DNA from: CAVYUC01 sp963783085
GTDB lineage: Bacteria; Bacteroidota; Bacteroidia; Bacteroidales; Prolixibacteraceae
Reading direction: 5' to 3'
DNA: 64,000 bases
Assembly: GCA_963783085.1 (NCBI GenBank)
Contig: CAWAMJ010000019.1
Coordinates: forward strand, 1-64,000
Position 1 is the first letter of the stretch; the number at the start of each line of letters is the position of its first letter. A model generated the notes under the pieces. That model worked only from the letters and a program-made list of their open reading frames with translations. It was not told where the DNA came from and searched no databases. The position numbers were made by a program, and so were the translations under genes. Shown one piece after another: positions 43,442 through 52,659 of the stretch.

Positions 43442-43470
43442 AAAGTCCTGTGGAAGTTCCACAGGACTTT
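43442..43470. terminator. Bidirectional terminator between DMT and M13 genes
   Basis: A perfect inverted repeat, AAAGTCCTGTGGAA and TTCCACAGGACTTT, separated by one base and bordered by A-run and T-run. It stands between the 3' ends of the convergent DMT (plus) and M13 (minus) genes. Confidence 0.8.
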
Positions 43471-43489
43471 GTCTGAAAATAATTCTTAT

Positions 43490-45535
43490 TCACCAGATTA
43501 CAGGCCTCAATGCCGAATCGCGGTATAATTTATCACTAGGCTGAATGTTAAAAGCTTCATAGAATTCCGGCACATCAAATAATGCTCCGTTTACCCTGAA
43601 TTCACCCCATGGATGTACATCTTCCTGAACAAGCCGCAAAAGCGCTTTATCCCGGATTAATCCTTTCCAAACCTGGGCATTTGAAAGGAAAAAGCGCTGA
43701 ACATCGGTAAATCCGTCGATGGGGCTAACTGCCGGTTTACCTTCGCGGCTCAAACGGTACGCCTCGAGCGCCACTGTTAATCCGCCAAAATCGGCAATAT
43801 TTTCACCCAGTGACAAGCGGCCGTTAACATGAACGCTGTCCTGCACCACAAAATCACTGTATTGATCAACCAGCAGTTGAGTCCGCTGATTAAATTGTTC
43901 TTCGTCTTCTTTTGTCCACCAGTCTGTCATGTTTCCATCCTTGTCAAAATGCCTTCCCTGGTCATCGAAACCGTGGGTCATTTCGTGCCCGATCACCATT
44001 CCAATTGCACCGTAGTTCACAGCGTCATCGGCATTGGCGTAAAAAAACGGGGGCTGTAATATCGCAGCCGGGAATGTGATGTCATTCATTAGCGGGTTGT
44101 AGCCGGCATTTACGGTTTGAGGGGTCATTCCCCACTCCTCTTTGTCTACCGGTTTTCCAAATTTATCAAGTTGCTGATTGTAGGCAAAATTGTTGGCCCG
44201 CATCACATTCATCACATACGAATCGGGTTCGATTTCCAGTTTTGAGTAATCTTTCCATTTGTCGGGATAGCCAATTTTCACCTGCATGGCATCCAGTTTT
44301 GCAAACGCAGCCTGTTTGGTCGAATCGCTCATCCAGTCGAGATTTTCCAAACGCAGGCGAAGTGTTTTTTTCAGGTTTCCCACCAACTCCTCCATTTTTT
44401 CTTTCGATTCGGGCGGGAAGTATTCAGCGACATATAATTTCCCCAGGGGTTCGCCCAAAGCGCCGTTGGCAAAACCAACCACCCGCTCCCAGCGGTCTCT
44501 GATTTTTTTGTTTCCGGAAAGGAATTCAGAGTAAAATTTGAAATCCTGGTTAACAAAGCCGGAGCTTAAAAATTCGGCAGATCGGTTAATCAGGTTCCAT
44601 TTCAGGTAAATTTTCCAGTCGTCCACCGGAACATCGCTCATCAAACGGCCCACTTCTTCAAAAAATTCCGGCATTCCAACCACTACATCGCCAAAATCTT
44701 TATCGCTGATGTTGGCAAAATAACGTTTCCAGTCGAAACCTGGCGCCAGTTCCGAAAGTTCTTCCACAGTCATTTTATTGTACAATGCAGGAATATTCCG
44801 CATTTCAACCCGCGTTTTTGAATTTTCGGCCAGACGTGTTTCGATGTCCATCACCGTTTCAGCATTTTGCTGCGCAGTTTCGGTCTTTGTGCCGGCCAGT
44901 TCAAACATTTTTGCGATGTGTTTCAGATATTCTTCGCGAATTTCTTTCGACCGGGCATCCTGTTTGGTGTAATAATCGCGATCGGGCAATCCCAGTCCGT
45001 CCTGCATCAGGTAAAACCGGTAAATTTTGCTATCCATTAAATCCTGATCCACCCCGCCGTTAAAAAGCGGATCGAAACCATATTTATGAAAATGGGCAAC
45101 AACATCCTGGAAATCTTCCGAAGTTTTAATATTACCGATGCGTTCAAGTTCCGGTTGTAACGGTGAAATTCCCTGTTCTTCGATTGTTGCAGTATCCATT
45201 CCGGTTACATAAAAATCACGGATTTTCTGCGTGATGCTTCCTTTTTCAGCATCTTTTTTTTGTGCGATTTCTTCCAGAAGTGTTTTTACATCTTCATCCC
45301 TTTTCTTCCGGATAATATCGAATGAACCGTAACTGGAACGATCTTCAGGAATGGAATTGCTTTTTATCCAGTTTCCGTTTGCGTAGCGGTAAAAATCGTC
45401 GCCGGGTTTTACCGATAAATCCATATAACCGGTGCGAATGGATGGTTCCGGTTTTTGGCTGCAACCTGAAAAAAGAAACGCTGCCAAAAACACAGCCGTA
45501 ATTATTTTCAGGATTAATTTTTTCTCTAAAATCAT
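43490..45535 (-). CDS. M13 family metallopeptidase (neprilysin-like, PepO), lipoprotein
   Basis: A zinc endopeptidase of 681 aa with a lipoprotein signal (AVFLAAFLFSGCSQK). It opens TGYMDLSVKPGDDFYRYANG-NWIKS, the M13 N-terminal signature. Zinc ligands: H517-E-M-T-H521 in VIGHEMTHGFDDQG, and Glu578 in LGENIADFGGL. The final residues WGEFRVNGALFDVPEFYEAF-NI and a C-terminal VIW (in place of the usual CxVW) belong to the substrate pocket. It probably trims oligopeptides in the periplasm. Full length. Confidence 0.93.
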   Translation of the reverse strand: MILEKKLILKIITAVFLAAFLFSGCSQKPEPSIRTGYMDLSVKPGDDFYRYANGNWIKSNSIPEDRSSYGSFDIIRKKRDEDVKTLLEEIAQKKDAEKGSITQKIRDFYVTGMDTATIEEQGISPLQPELERIGNIKTSEDFQDVVAHFHKYGFDPLFNGGVDQDLMDSKIYRFYLMQDGLGLPDRDYYTKQDARSKEIREEYLKHIAKMFELAGTKTETAQQNAETVMDIETRLAENSKTRVEMRNIPALYNKMTVEELSELAPGFDWKRYFANISDKDFGDVVVGMPEFFEEVGRLMSDVPVDDWKIYLKWNLINRSAEFLSSGFVNQDFKFYSEFLSGNKKIRDRWERVVGFANGALGEPLGKLYVAEYFPPESKEKMEELVGNLKKTLRLRLENLDWMSDSTKQAAFAKLDAMQVKIGYPDKWKDYSKLEIEPDSYVMNVMRANNFAYNQQLDKFGKPVDKEEWGMTPQTVNAGYNPLMNDITFPAAILQPPFFYANADDAVNYGAIGMVIGHEMTHGFDDQGRHFDKDGNMTDWWTKEDEEQFNQRTQLLVDQYSDFVVQDSVHVNGRLSLGENIADFGGLTVALEAYRLSREGKPAVSPIDGFTDVQRFFLSNAQVWKGLIRDKALLRLVQEDVHPWGEFRVNGALFDVPEFYEAFNIQPSDKLYRDSALRPVIW

Positions 45536-45633
45536 ATTCTGCTTTTTAATTGTTATTTATCGTTTCGTTAAAAAAATCGAACAAAATTATTTGTTACAAA
45601 GAACACTGCAAAATTACAGTGTTAATAAAATTT

Positions 45634-45667
45634 AAAGCCGGTTTTATTGTTCCAAAAACCGGCTTTA
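45634..45667. terminator. Terminator downstream of the DUF1080 gene
   Basis: AAAGCCGGTTTT and AAAACCGGCTTT form a strong stem with a short loop, followed by A/T-rich sequence. A smaller hairpin, AACACTG...CAGTGTT, lies at 45602-45622. On the minus strand they follow the DUF1080 gene, and they precede the M13 gene. Confidence 0.65.
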
Positions 45668-45691
45668 AACCCAAAAATACTTTGGGAAGCG

Positions 45692-46522
45692 CTATTCATC
45701 CAATACCAGCAATTCCACCTTTCTAAAATCAGTGGGACTACTTTCAGCCTGCAAAGAAATAGTTCCTTTGCTGATTATTTTATTTCCGTCGGCAGGCAGC
45801 AGTTTGTGGTAATACGGATCGCGCGGATCGAGTTGCGGTTGTTCGTAATGCATCACTTCTTCGCCATTTACAAAATGCCGGATAACTTCGCCGCCATGAA
45901 CTTCCACCTCGGCCGTTACCCATTGGTCGCCGGCATAGGTTTCCGATTTTGAATTGATGCAATGTTGTTCAATCAACTCGCCGTTCATCACCACATTTGT
46001 TCCGGGTGTGCAAAGATTGCAGGTCGAACGCTCGTCGGTACCATTTCCGCCAAGCAACTGCACCTCGATGGAAACAGGGAAATCCTGATCCAGCTCTATC
46101 GATTCTGCCGATTGACCGTGAATCATCAACCCGTTATTCCGAAAAGCCCATCCGGGGCCGCCTTTCACCTGTTCATCCACGAACCGGTATTCCACCCGAA
46201 GCCGGTAATGCGAAAACTCATCTTTATAAAAAATATGCCCGAATGAGCCGTCCCATTCGTCCCAGTTATCGTAACGTACCCGCAACAGACCGTCTTCCAC
46301 GCGAAATGTGTTTTTGTAATTGTCGCCCAGTTCATGCCCTTTAAACTTGATTTGCCAGTCGTTCAAATCTTTCCCGTTAAACAGTTGAATCCAGTTTTCT
46401 CCGGAGGTTTGTTCCGCCGGTTTTTCTTCGGTTTGTGCCTGTTTCCGATTTGAATTACAAGATGTTAGGAAAAAAAAAGCAACAATCAGAATGATTTTTG
46501 ATGAGGAAAGTAAAGTTCGCAT
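45692..46522 (-). CDS. DUF1080 (3-keto-disaccharide hydrolase-like) lipoprotein
   Basis: A secreted concanavalin-like protein of 276 aa with a lipoprotein signal (IILIVAFFFLTSCNSNRKQ). The domain opens NWIQLFNGKDLNDWQIKFKG and contains GSFGHIFYKDEFSHYRLRVE, the AFRNNGLMIHGQ strand pair and SIEVQLLGGNGTDERSTCNL. DUF1080 proteins have been linked to cleavage of 3-keto-glucosides and to sugar binding. Here it stands alone, next to a divergent glycoside hydrolase gene at 46722, and the two may share a control region. Confidence 0.9.
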   Translation of the reverse strand: MRTLLSSSKIILIVAFFFLTSCNSNRKQAQTEEKPAEQTSGENWIQLFNGKDLNDWQIKFKGHELGDNYKNTFRVEDGLLRVRYDNWDEWDGSFGHIFYKDEFSHYRLRVEYRFVDEQVKGGPGWAFRNNGLMIHGQSAESIELDQDFPVSIEVQLLGGNGTDERSTCNLCTPGTNVVMNGELIEQHCINSKSETYAGDQWVTAEVEVHGGEVIRHFVNGEEVMHYEQPQLDPRDPYYHKLLPADGNKIISKGTISLQAESSPTDFRKVELLVLDE

Positions 46523-46721
46523 TTTGTTTTATTTAGATTAGTAACCGATTCAGATGATGTAAAAGTAAAGTTAAAACCACTGGTTTCAAAGTGCCGGTTA
46601 TACAAAATCATTTATATTTAGTCGAATTTTTCAATCTGCTCTGCGATTAATATTGAAAATCGAATTTTCGATTATTTTACGGTAGAATTAATCTGAAATC
46701 AAAATTAAACCTGATTATAAC

Positions 46722-49031
46722 ATGATTCAATTAAATGAAATGTTTTTCCGGACTTCCCGGAACGCCTTTTTAAAATTCAACAAGTTTCTTACAAAACAAA
46801 AAACTCTTCTGTTTTTCAACCTGTTATTTGTGGCCGTTACTTCGACGGCAACAGCGCAGCGTTTTGCCGGATTCACCGATCGGTTCGATAACGGAACACT
46901 GGAATTCAGTTTCAGAAATAACCAGGGAAACCGCCCGCCGTTTGTAATCTGGGAAACCGCCACTCCGGAATCTTATGGTTTAACGGAAGCCGGCGATGTT
47001 TTAAAAATCGCCTGCAACCGCCCGGAAGGCATGGGAGCTTTCAATCATTTTACCTTTCATCCGTTGCGGGCAATTAACGTAGATGAAAACCCGCGCATCC
47101 AAATCGATGTAAAATCGGATATGGCTTTCAAATTAACTGCCAGCCCCACCTACTCGGAAGAACCGCCCACGGTTGAATACCTCGAAAAAGAAATTCCGGG
47201 CGACAACCAGTGGCACAGGTATATTTATGATTTAAGACCGAAATATTATTCGGGCAATGATGTTCATGCTGTCGATTTTTATGTCGATTGCGGAAGTGCA
47301 ACTGCAAAATCGGCAAATACGGAAATGGACAATTTCCGAATTGCGTGGTATCTGATAAAAGCCACCGATGTAAAAGCTGCATCGAAAGTGGCTGGTGCGG
47401 AAACATATATACCGGGAGTAAATCCATTGGTGAAAGTTTCAGAAGTGAACACCGAAACCGTAAAGAAGTATGAAAAGTTTGAAATGAAGCTGGATTTGGC
47501 CAATGTGGGAATTGAAAATCCTTACGATCCGGCAGATATTGATGTTTATGCTGAATTTACTTCGCCCTCGGGCAAAAAAATAAAAGTCAACGGTTTTTAC
47601 GATAATTTCCAGAACGCAGACGCGTGGAAAATCCGCTTCTCGCCGAACGAAACCGGGAGATATAATTATCAGGTTTTTGCCAAAGATGTTGGCGGAACCG
47701 GAAAATCGGAACCCGGAAGTTTTACCGCAACGGAATCAGAACACCACGGCTGGATAAAACCTTCGGATAATAATCCGCATTATTTTGAATACGACGATGG
47801 CACTTCGTATTACGGAGTTGGCGTTTATTCCCCTTGGCGGAATGACCGGGAGCGTTTTAATACGCTGAAAAATCACGGTGCCAGTTTCATGGGGTTGTGG
47901 GATATTACTTACGGCGGATTCGTTAACGGCACCGGGCTGATTGAAGAGGAATTGGGCCGTTACAATCAGGAAAAACTGGGCCGGATCGATTCCATGCTTT
48001 CCATTTTCGAAAAAGACGATATAAAGCTGATGTTCGCAATTTGGCCGCACGACCTGTTTTCGGAAACAGTTTGGGCTGCGCAATGGAAACAGAATCCTTA
48101 CAATCAGCTAACCAACGTGGAAAATGTGTACAGTGATTCGCTGGTTTGGGAATATCAAAAGCAGAAATACCGTTACCTGATTGCACGGTTTGCACACAGC
48201 CGGAGTTGGGGAATCTGGGAGCTGATAAACGAAATGAACGGCACCGACGGCTGGGCTGCAGGACACCACCAGGAATGTTACGATTGGGTAGAAAAGTGCA
48301 ATAAATATTTTGATGAACACGATCCGTACAACCACCCAATGACTGCCTCTTTCAGCGGCGGATTTGAGGAATATCGTGAGCCACTGTACGAAAGGAATGA
48401 CATTCCAAATATACACATGTACCCGGCACAGGGTTGGGAAATGAAATACCCTGCAGATACCATGCGCAGCGCCATGTACAATTATGCCTGGGCCAGCCGG
48501 CGTTTTTGGGATAATTTTGAAAAACCGGCCATTTTTGGAGAGGCGGGCGCCGGGCTGGCTTACTATAAAATTGAAAATCCGAAATACCACATTGCCTACC
48601 ACAACCAAATTTGGGCAGCATTAACCAACGGACTGGCAGCAACACCTGTTTGGTGGGATTATCCGGTGTTGAACGAACAAGACTGGCAAAGTTTAAAACA
48701 CCTCTCATCATTTGTGAAAGACATTGATTTTGCCAATTTACCATTCAAACCGGTTGCAGCCACAGCCAACGGAGCGGATGTTTATGTGATGGATTCCGGC
48801 GAAAAAGCTTTTGGCTGGGTTCGCAGTTTCGGAAAAAATAATGCGAGTGATTTGCAAATAAATATCACAAAATCCGGTGATGAAAAATACAATGTCGTTT
48901 GGTACGATACATGGACAGGTAAAGAATTCAAAAAAGAAAAAGTTGCTTCTAAAAACGGGGAACTTGAAATTACCATCCCAAAAATGAATCAACCTCATGC
49001 AGACGTGGCGTTTAAGCTGGTAAAAAGTTAA
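46722..49031 (+). CDS. DUF5060 domain, GH5-like secreted glycoside hydrolase
   Basis: A protein of 769 aa that appears to be a clan GH-A glycoside hydrolase. Residues about 1-46 form a long signal peptide (LFFNLLFVAVTSTATAQ). A carbohydrate-binding-like domain (47-205) is followed by a DUF5060 Ig-like domain (about 230-345: KYEKFEMKLDLANVGIENPY...). The TIM barrel (350-690) has the acid/base Glu504 in WELINEMNG and the nucleophile Glu607 in AIFGEAGAG, both at strand ends as in GH5. The C-terminal beta domain ends with VAFKLVKS. The substrate is unknown; a plant or algal polysaccharide is likely. Met3 positions within the first 10 codons are alternatives for the start. Confidence 0.88.
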   Translation: MIQLNEMFFRTSRNAFLKFNKFLTKQKTLLFFNLLFVAVTSTATAQRFAGFTDRFDNGTLEFSFRNNQGNRPPFVIWETATPESYGLTEAGDVLKIACNRPEGMGAFNHFTFHPLRAINVDENPRIQIDVKSDMAFKLTASPTYSEEPPTVEYLEKEIPGDNQWHRYIYDLRPKYYSGNDVHAVDFYVDCGSATAKSANTEMDNFRIAWYLIKATDVKAASKVAGAETYIPGVNPLVKVSEVNTETVKKYEKFEMKLDLANVGIENPYDPADIDVYAEFTSPSGKKIKVNGFYDNFQNADAWKIRFSPNETGRYNYQVFAKDVGGTGKSEPGSFTATESEHHGWIKPSDNNPHYFEYDDGTSYYGVGVYSPWRNDRERFNTLKNHGASFMGLWDITYGGFVNGTGLIEEELGRYNQEKLGRIDSMLSIFEKDDIKLMFAIWPHDLFSETVWAAQWKQNPYNQLTNVENVYSDSLVWEYQKQKYRYLIARFAHSRSWGIWELINEMNGTDGWAAGHHQECYDWVEKCNKYFDEHDPYNHPMTASFSGGFEEYREPLYERNDIPNIHMYPAQGWEMKYPADTMRSAMYNYAWASRRFWDNFEKPAIFGEAGAGLAYYKIENPKYHIAYHNQIWAALTNGLAATPVWWDYPVLNEQDWQSLKHLSSFVKDIDFANLPFKPVAATANGADVYVMDSGEKAFGWVRSFGKNNASDLQINITKSGDEKYNVVWYDTWTGKEFKKEKVASKNGELEITIPKMNQPHADVAFKLVKS

Positions 49032-49235
49032 CCGGAAACTACCCTTCCAGCAGTTGCCATCCGCGTGATACTAAATAATAGGGAACCACGGACTTTGGAA
49101 AGTTCGCGTCCCGGGAGCAGGAGAATCCTTTCTCCTGATAATTAAAGTAATTTTTCAGACTTAAATTCGGAAACTACCCTTCAAACTATGTTAATTCGCT
49201 ATACGGGTGTTTCAAAGTTGATAAAAGTACGACCG
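49032..49235. repeat. Intergenic gap with direct repeat and hairpin
   Basis: CGGAAACTACCCTTC occurs twice in direct orientation (about 49031-49046 and 49170-49185). Between them stands GGAGCAGGAGAATCCTTTCT-CCTG (49117-49138), which folds as AGGAGA/TTTCTCCT and resembles the core of family A elements read on the other strand. No gene. Confidence 0.45.
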
Positions 49236-50366
49236 TTATTTGTGTAAAAAATAATCCAGCGTTTTCGGATTGATTACTTCAAATCCCGCAACCTTATAGG
49301 AATCTTTAAAACTTTTGGGAATAGCCGGATTTTTACCCGGATTCCACTTAAATTCGAATGCCGTCAACTCACCATCCTTTTCTTCAACCAAATCGATTTC
49401 AGCGCCATCATACGTCCGCCAAAAGTAGAAATTGGAAAAATGTTCATTGTTCTCAGCAAATTTTAAATATTCGGTGACACAAAAGTTTTCCCAAAGCGCC
49501 CCCACATCCGTTCTTTCATTTACACTGACGAAATTATTTAAAACCGCATTTCGAATCCCATTGTCATAAAAATAATATTTTGTGCTCTTTTTAAGTTCAT
49601 TTCTAAGATTACTGCTGAACGAACCTAATTTGAAAATCACAAAACTTTTTTCCAGCAGATCAAGATAACGCTCCACTGTTATCGCGGAAACACGGATTAA
49701 ATTCGACAGCTCCTGGATTGAAACCAGACTTCCAACCTGCAAAGCAATCGCTTTAAGTAACTTGCGCAATATTTCGGGATTCCTTAGTCGTTCGAATTTA
49801 TATATATCTTTAAATAAATAATCGCCGGACATTGTAAGCAATTTTCGTTTTTTTTCTTCATTCGACAAATCAATAATTCCAGGATACATTCCATATATTA
49901 AATATTTGTTTAACGATTCCAACACACTTAGCCATCCTTTTTGCCTGTTTACTTCATTGATCGACAACGGAAAAAGCTTAAATTTTATATTTCTTCCCGT
50001 TAAAGGTTCCCCTGTCTGATTTGCGAGATCGAAACTACTTGAACCTGTTGCAATTATTTTTTGGAAAACCCGCTTGTCATCATATAATGTTTTTAATATG
50101 GCGCCAATTTCAGGAATTACCTGGGCCTCGTCAAGGGCAACAATCCTGCTCTCCTGAAATAATGTTAAAATCCTGCTGATATCCTTACTTTGAAGTAAAT
50201 CGGAAATCACCGGATTTTCGCAATTCAGAATTTTCATTGTGGAATGCTGCGAAGACAGCATATCAAGCAGTGTAGATTTACCTACCTGACGGGCGCCAAA
50301 TAAAATTAAGATTTCTTTGGTATCTATCCATTTTCCAATATTATCAATAACATCTCGATAATACAT
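49236..50366 (-). CDS. AAA_14/DUF4143 ATP-binding protein
   Basis: A stand-alone ATPase of 376 aa, with an AAA_14 domain (about 15-150) and a C-terminal DUF4143 domain (about 190-330) that resembles a restriction-endonuclease fold. Walker A is LFGARQVGKSTLLDML. The Walker B-like motif is RIVALDEAQVIPEIG, followed by IIATGSSSFDLANQTGEPLT-GR. The DUF4143 part has YFYDNGIRNAVLNNF, ALWENFCVTEYL, and the nuclease-like FYFWRTYDGAEIDLVEEKDG with ELTAFEFKW (E-D-ExK). Such genes are common and mobile in Bacteroidota; the role is unknown. A 28-bp palindrome lies 21 bp upstream of the start. Confidence 0.9.
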   Translation of the reverse strand: MYYRDVIDNIGKWIDTKEILILFGARQVGKSTLLDMLSSQHSTMKILNCENPVISDLLQSKDISRILTLFQESRIVALDEAQVIPEIGAILKTLYDDKRVFQKIIATGSSSFDLANQTGEPLTGRNIKFKLFPLSINEVNRQKGWLSVLESLNKYLIYGMYPGIIDLSNEEKKRKLLTMSGDYLFKDIYKFERLRNPEILRKLLKAIALQVGSLVSIQELSNLIRVSAITVERYLDLLEKSFVIFKLGSFSSNLRNELKKSTKYYFYDNGIRNAVLNNFVSVNERTDVGALWENFCVTEYLKFAENNEHFSNFYFWRTYDGAEIDLVEEKDGELTAFEFKWNPGKNPAIPKSFKDSYKVAGFEVINPKTLDYFLHK

Positions 50367-50386
50367 AGCCTAAATTTTGGTATAAA

Positions 50387-50414
50387 GTTAGGAATTTAGG
50401 CCTAAATTCCTAAC
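50387..50414. promoter_or_regulatory. Perfect 28-bp palindrome (operator candidate)
   Basis: GTTAGGAATTTAGG (50387-50400) is followed without a spacer by its exact complement CCTAAATTCCTAAC (50401-50414). It stands just upstream of the minus-strand AAA_14/DUF4143 gene (start 50366), in the divergent gap shared with the TetR gene. A related half-site (CCTAAATTTTGG) lies at 50371-50382. It is probably the operator of a dimeric or tetrameric repressor, or a cruciform. Confidence 0.6.
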
Positions 50415-50447
50415 CAAACTAATATTTTTCAGCTCTTCAGTTCCAAT

Positions 50448-50465
50448 TTTAACCATCCGGTTAAA
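50448..50465. promoter_or_regulatory. TetR-type operator O1
   Basis: TTTAACC-ATCC-GGTTAAA, perfect inverted arms of 7 bp with a 4-bp centre. A twin site lies 62 bp downstream (50510-50527). Both are upstream of the TetR gene start (50553), as expected for autoregulation. Confidence 0.65.
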
Positions 50466-50509
50466 CTTTTTAGTCAAAACTGTTGTTTAGTATTTCTGAA
50501 TGTTTTAAT

Positions 50510-50527
50510 TTTGACCAACTGGTTAAA
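50510..50527. promoter_or_regulatory. TetR-type operator O2
   Basis: TTTGACC-AACT-GGTTAAA: the same arms as O1 with one mismatch and the same 4-bp spacer. Its right edge is 26 bp before the ATG of the TetR gene, overlapping the likely promoter. Confidence 0.65.
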
Positions 50528-50552
50528 TCAAACAGTTAAACCATTTGATAAA

Positions 50553-51185
50553 ATGAATGAAATAAAAAAAGACAATACCGAAGAAAAAATCCTGAATGCA
50601 GCCCAAACAGTATTTATACAAAAAGGAATGGACGGCGCAAGGATGCAGGAAATTGCAGACGAAGCAGGGATTAACAAAGCACTGCTGCACTATTATTTCC
50701 GCACGAAACAAAAACTTTTCGAAGCAATTTTTAAAAAAGTATTCAGTAAAATTCTGCCCAACATCATGGAAATGGTTCACTCCGACTTACCCATTCAGGA
50801 AAAGCTGGGAATCTTTATCGAAAATTACATCGACCTTTTGATGAAAAACCCGTTTTTACCCACCTTTATTTTGAAGGAGATGAACAGGGAACCAGAATTT
50901 CTTGCATCGGCAATAAAATCAACAGGAATCCATCCGCGGGAAATATTTCTCACGTTCGATAAGGAAATGAAGGCAGGCAACATCCGGGAAATGGATCCGC
51001 GCGATTTGATGATAAACATTCTGGGACTGAGCATTTTTCCTTTTGCAGCCAAACCGCTGATGCAAATCATGTTCTTTGATAACGATAAAAAAGCATATAA
51101 ACAGTTCCTCGAAACACGAAAGAAAACGGTTAAGGATTTTATTCTCAATTCGATTTTGATAAAACCACTGACTACCAATAAATAA
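50553..51185 (+). CDS. TetR/AcrR family regulator of the export operon
   Basis: A repressor of 210 aa from the ATG at 50553 (MNEIKKDNTEEKILNAAQTV). The longer frame to 50511 would run through operator O2 and is not credible. The HTH (about 10-55) reads FIQKGMDGARMQEIADEAGI-NKALLHYYFRTKQKLF, typical of TetR. The C-terminal domain should bind a ligand exported by the pump encoded downstream. The TolC gene follows after 38 bp, so it heads the operon; two matching operators lie upstream. Confidence 0.92.
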   Translation: MNEIKKDNTEEKILNAAQTVFIQKGMDGARMQEIADEAGINKALLHYYFRTKQKLFEAIFKKVFSKILPNIMEMVHSDLPIQEKLGIFIENYIDLLMKNPFLPTFILKEMNREPEFLASAIKSTGIHPREIFLTFDKEMKAGNIREMDPRDLMINILGLSIFPFAAKPLMQIMFFDNDKKAYKQFLETRKKTVKDFILNSILIKPLTTNK

Positions 51186-51223
51186 CCAGTCGCGGTTTGC
51201 AGTAATAAATAAAAAACGTAAAA

Positions 51224-52498
51224 ATGAAAAAATTGCTGATTATACTATTTCTTCCGGTTCAACTTGTGTTTGCACAAAATACTGTTACACTGGAAGAATG
51301 CTATCAACTGGCTCGCGAAAATTACCCCAATCTGAAACAGGCTGAAATCTGGCAGGAAATCACATCCCTTCAAAAAGAAAATGTCAGAACCAGCTACCTT
51401 CCGCAGGTCTCCCTCAACGGACAGGCAACTTACCAGTCGGATGTTACGAAAGTAGATATCGCCATGCCGGGAATTTCAATTCCAACCGTGTCAAAAGACC
51501 AGTATAAAGCTTATGCGGAATTCAGGCAAACCATTTGGGACGGAGGATTAACCGCTGCCAACCTGCAACTGGAAGATGCAATTTTGAAAAGCAACCTCAG
51601 CCAGGTGGAAGTAGAAGTGTACAAACTTAACGAGCAGGTGGCGCAGGCATTTTTTACCGTGCTGGCCATGAACAAACAACTGGCGGTGCTCAATGCACAA
51701 AAAACAGCGCTGGTAGAACAACTGAAAATGGTGCAGTCGGGCATTCAAAACGAGGTACTCGAAAAATCATCCGCACTGTCACTTCAGGCTGAAATTATTA
51801 ACCTCGAACAAAATGAACTGCAGTTGGAAGCCGGAAAAAAAACAGCATTCAAAATGCTTTCCATATTAACAGGAAAAGATATTTCAGAAGATGATAACCT
51901 GAAATTTGCCGGGCCGGTTGCGACTCCCGGAGCAAACCTTTCGCGCCCTGAATTGCAGCTGTTCAAAAATCAGTCGGCACAACTGGAAACACAAATGAGT
52001 TTGCTGGACAAAAGCCGCAATCCGAAAATTTTTGGCTTTGGGCAGGCAGGCTACGGAAAACCGGGTTTAAACATGCTGAGCGACAAATTCGACAGTTATT
52101 ATTTGGTTGGACTTGGATTGTCATGGAATATGTTCGACTGGAAAAAAACTTCGCGACAAAAACAAGTGCTGCAATTGCAGCAGGAAACGGTTCAGCACCA
52201 GGAAGAAACGTTCGAACAAAATATGAATTTGCTTCTGGCACAACAATCGGCGCAAATTGACAAGCTGCAAAAAATGCTGAAAAAAGATGCCCAATTGGTG
52301 GAATTGAAAACAGAAATCACAAAAACCACTGCCACGAAATTGAAAAGCGGAACGATTAATTCAGCCGATTACGTGCGTGATTTACAGGCGGAAACAGTGG
52401 CGAAAATTAATCGTGAATTACATCAGATTCAACTCAACGAGAGCAAAGAAAAATACCGGATAATTCAAGGGAAAGCGATTGGTGATCAGTCGCAGTAG
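51224..52498 (+). CDS. TolC family outer membrane protein
   Basis: An outer-membrane efflux channel of 424 aa. Signal peptide: KKLLIILFLPVQLVFA (cut about residue 18). Two OEP repeats follow, starting NTVTLEECYQLARENYPNLK, with long coiled-coil helices (for example LQAEIINLEQNELQLEAGKK). It would join the HlyD protein and ABC permeases in a tripartite exporter. The last codons (GDQSQ) are formed by the sequence GGTGATCAGTCGCAG, which is the 7-mer repeat family found downstream of HlyD, so the repeat has invaded the end of the gene. Confidence 0.93.
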   Translation: MKKLLIILFLPVQLVFAQNTVTLEECYQLARENYPNLKQAEIWQEITSLQKENVRTSYLPQVSLNGQATYQSDVTKVDIAMPGISIPTVSKDQYKAYAEFRQTIWDGGLTAANLQLEDAILKSNLSQVEVEVYKLNEQVAQAFFTVLAMNKQLAVLNAQKTALVEQLKMVQSGIQNEVLEKSSALSLQAEIINLEQNELQLEAGKKTAFKMLSILTGKDISEDDNLKFAGPVATPGANLSRPELQLFKNQSAQLETQMSLLDKSRNPKIFGFGQAGYGKPGLNMLSDKFDSYYLVGLGLSWNMFDWKKTSRQKQVLQLQQETVQHQEETFEQNMNLLLAQQSAQIDKLQKMLKKDAQLVELKTEITKTTATKLKSGTINSADYVRDLQAETVAKINRELHQIQLNESKEKYRIIQGKAIGDQSQ

Positions 52499-52659
52499 GC
52501 AGTAGAGACACATTTCCGTGCGTTTTTGTATGCAATAACAAAAAAAGATCAAACGAATATCCATGATATTATCAGAAAATACATCAAAGCGAATCGCCTT
52601 CGAACACGGAGGAACAAAGGGGATTGAATTAATTTTTATGAAACAATAAATATCAAACA
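52499..52659. other. TolC-HlyD spacer with repeat remnant
   Basis: The spacer starts with the tail of a GATCAGTCGCAGT-type repeat (52485-52512). A 28-codon frame (52563-52649) exists, but no similarity is recognisable. Confidence 0.4.
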
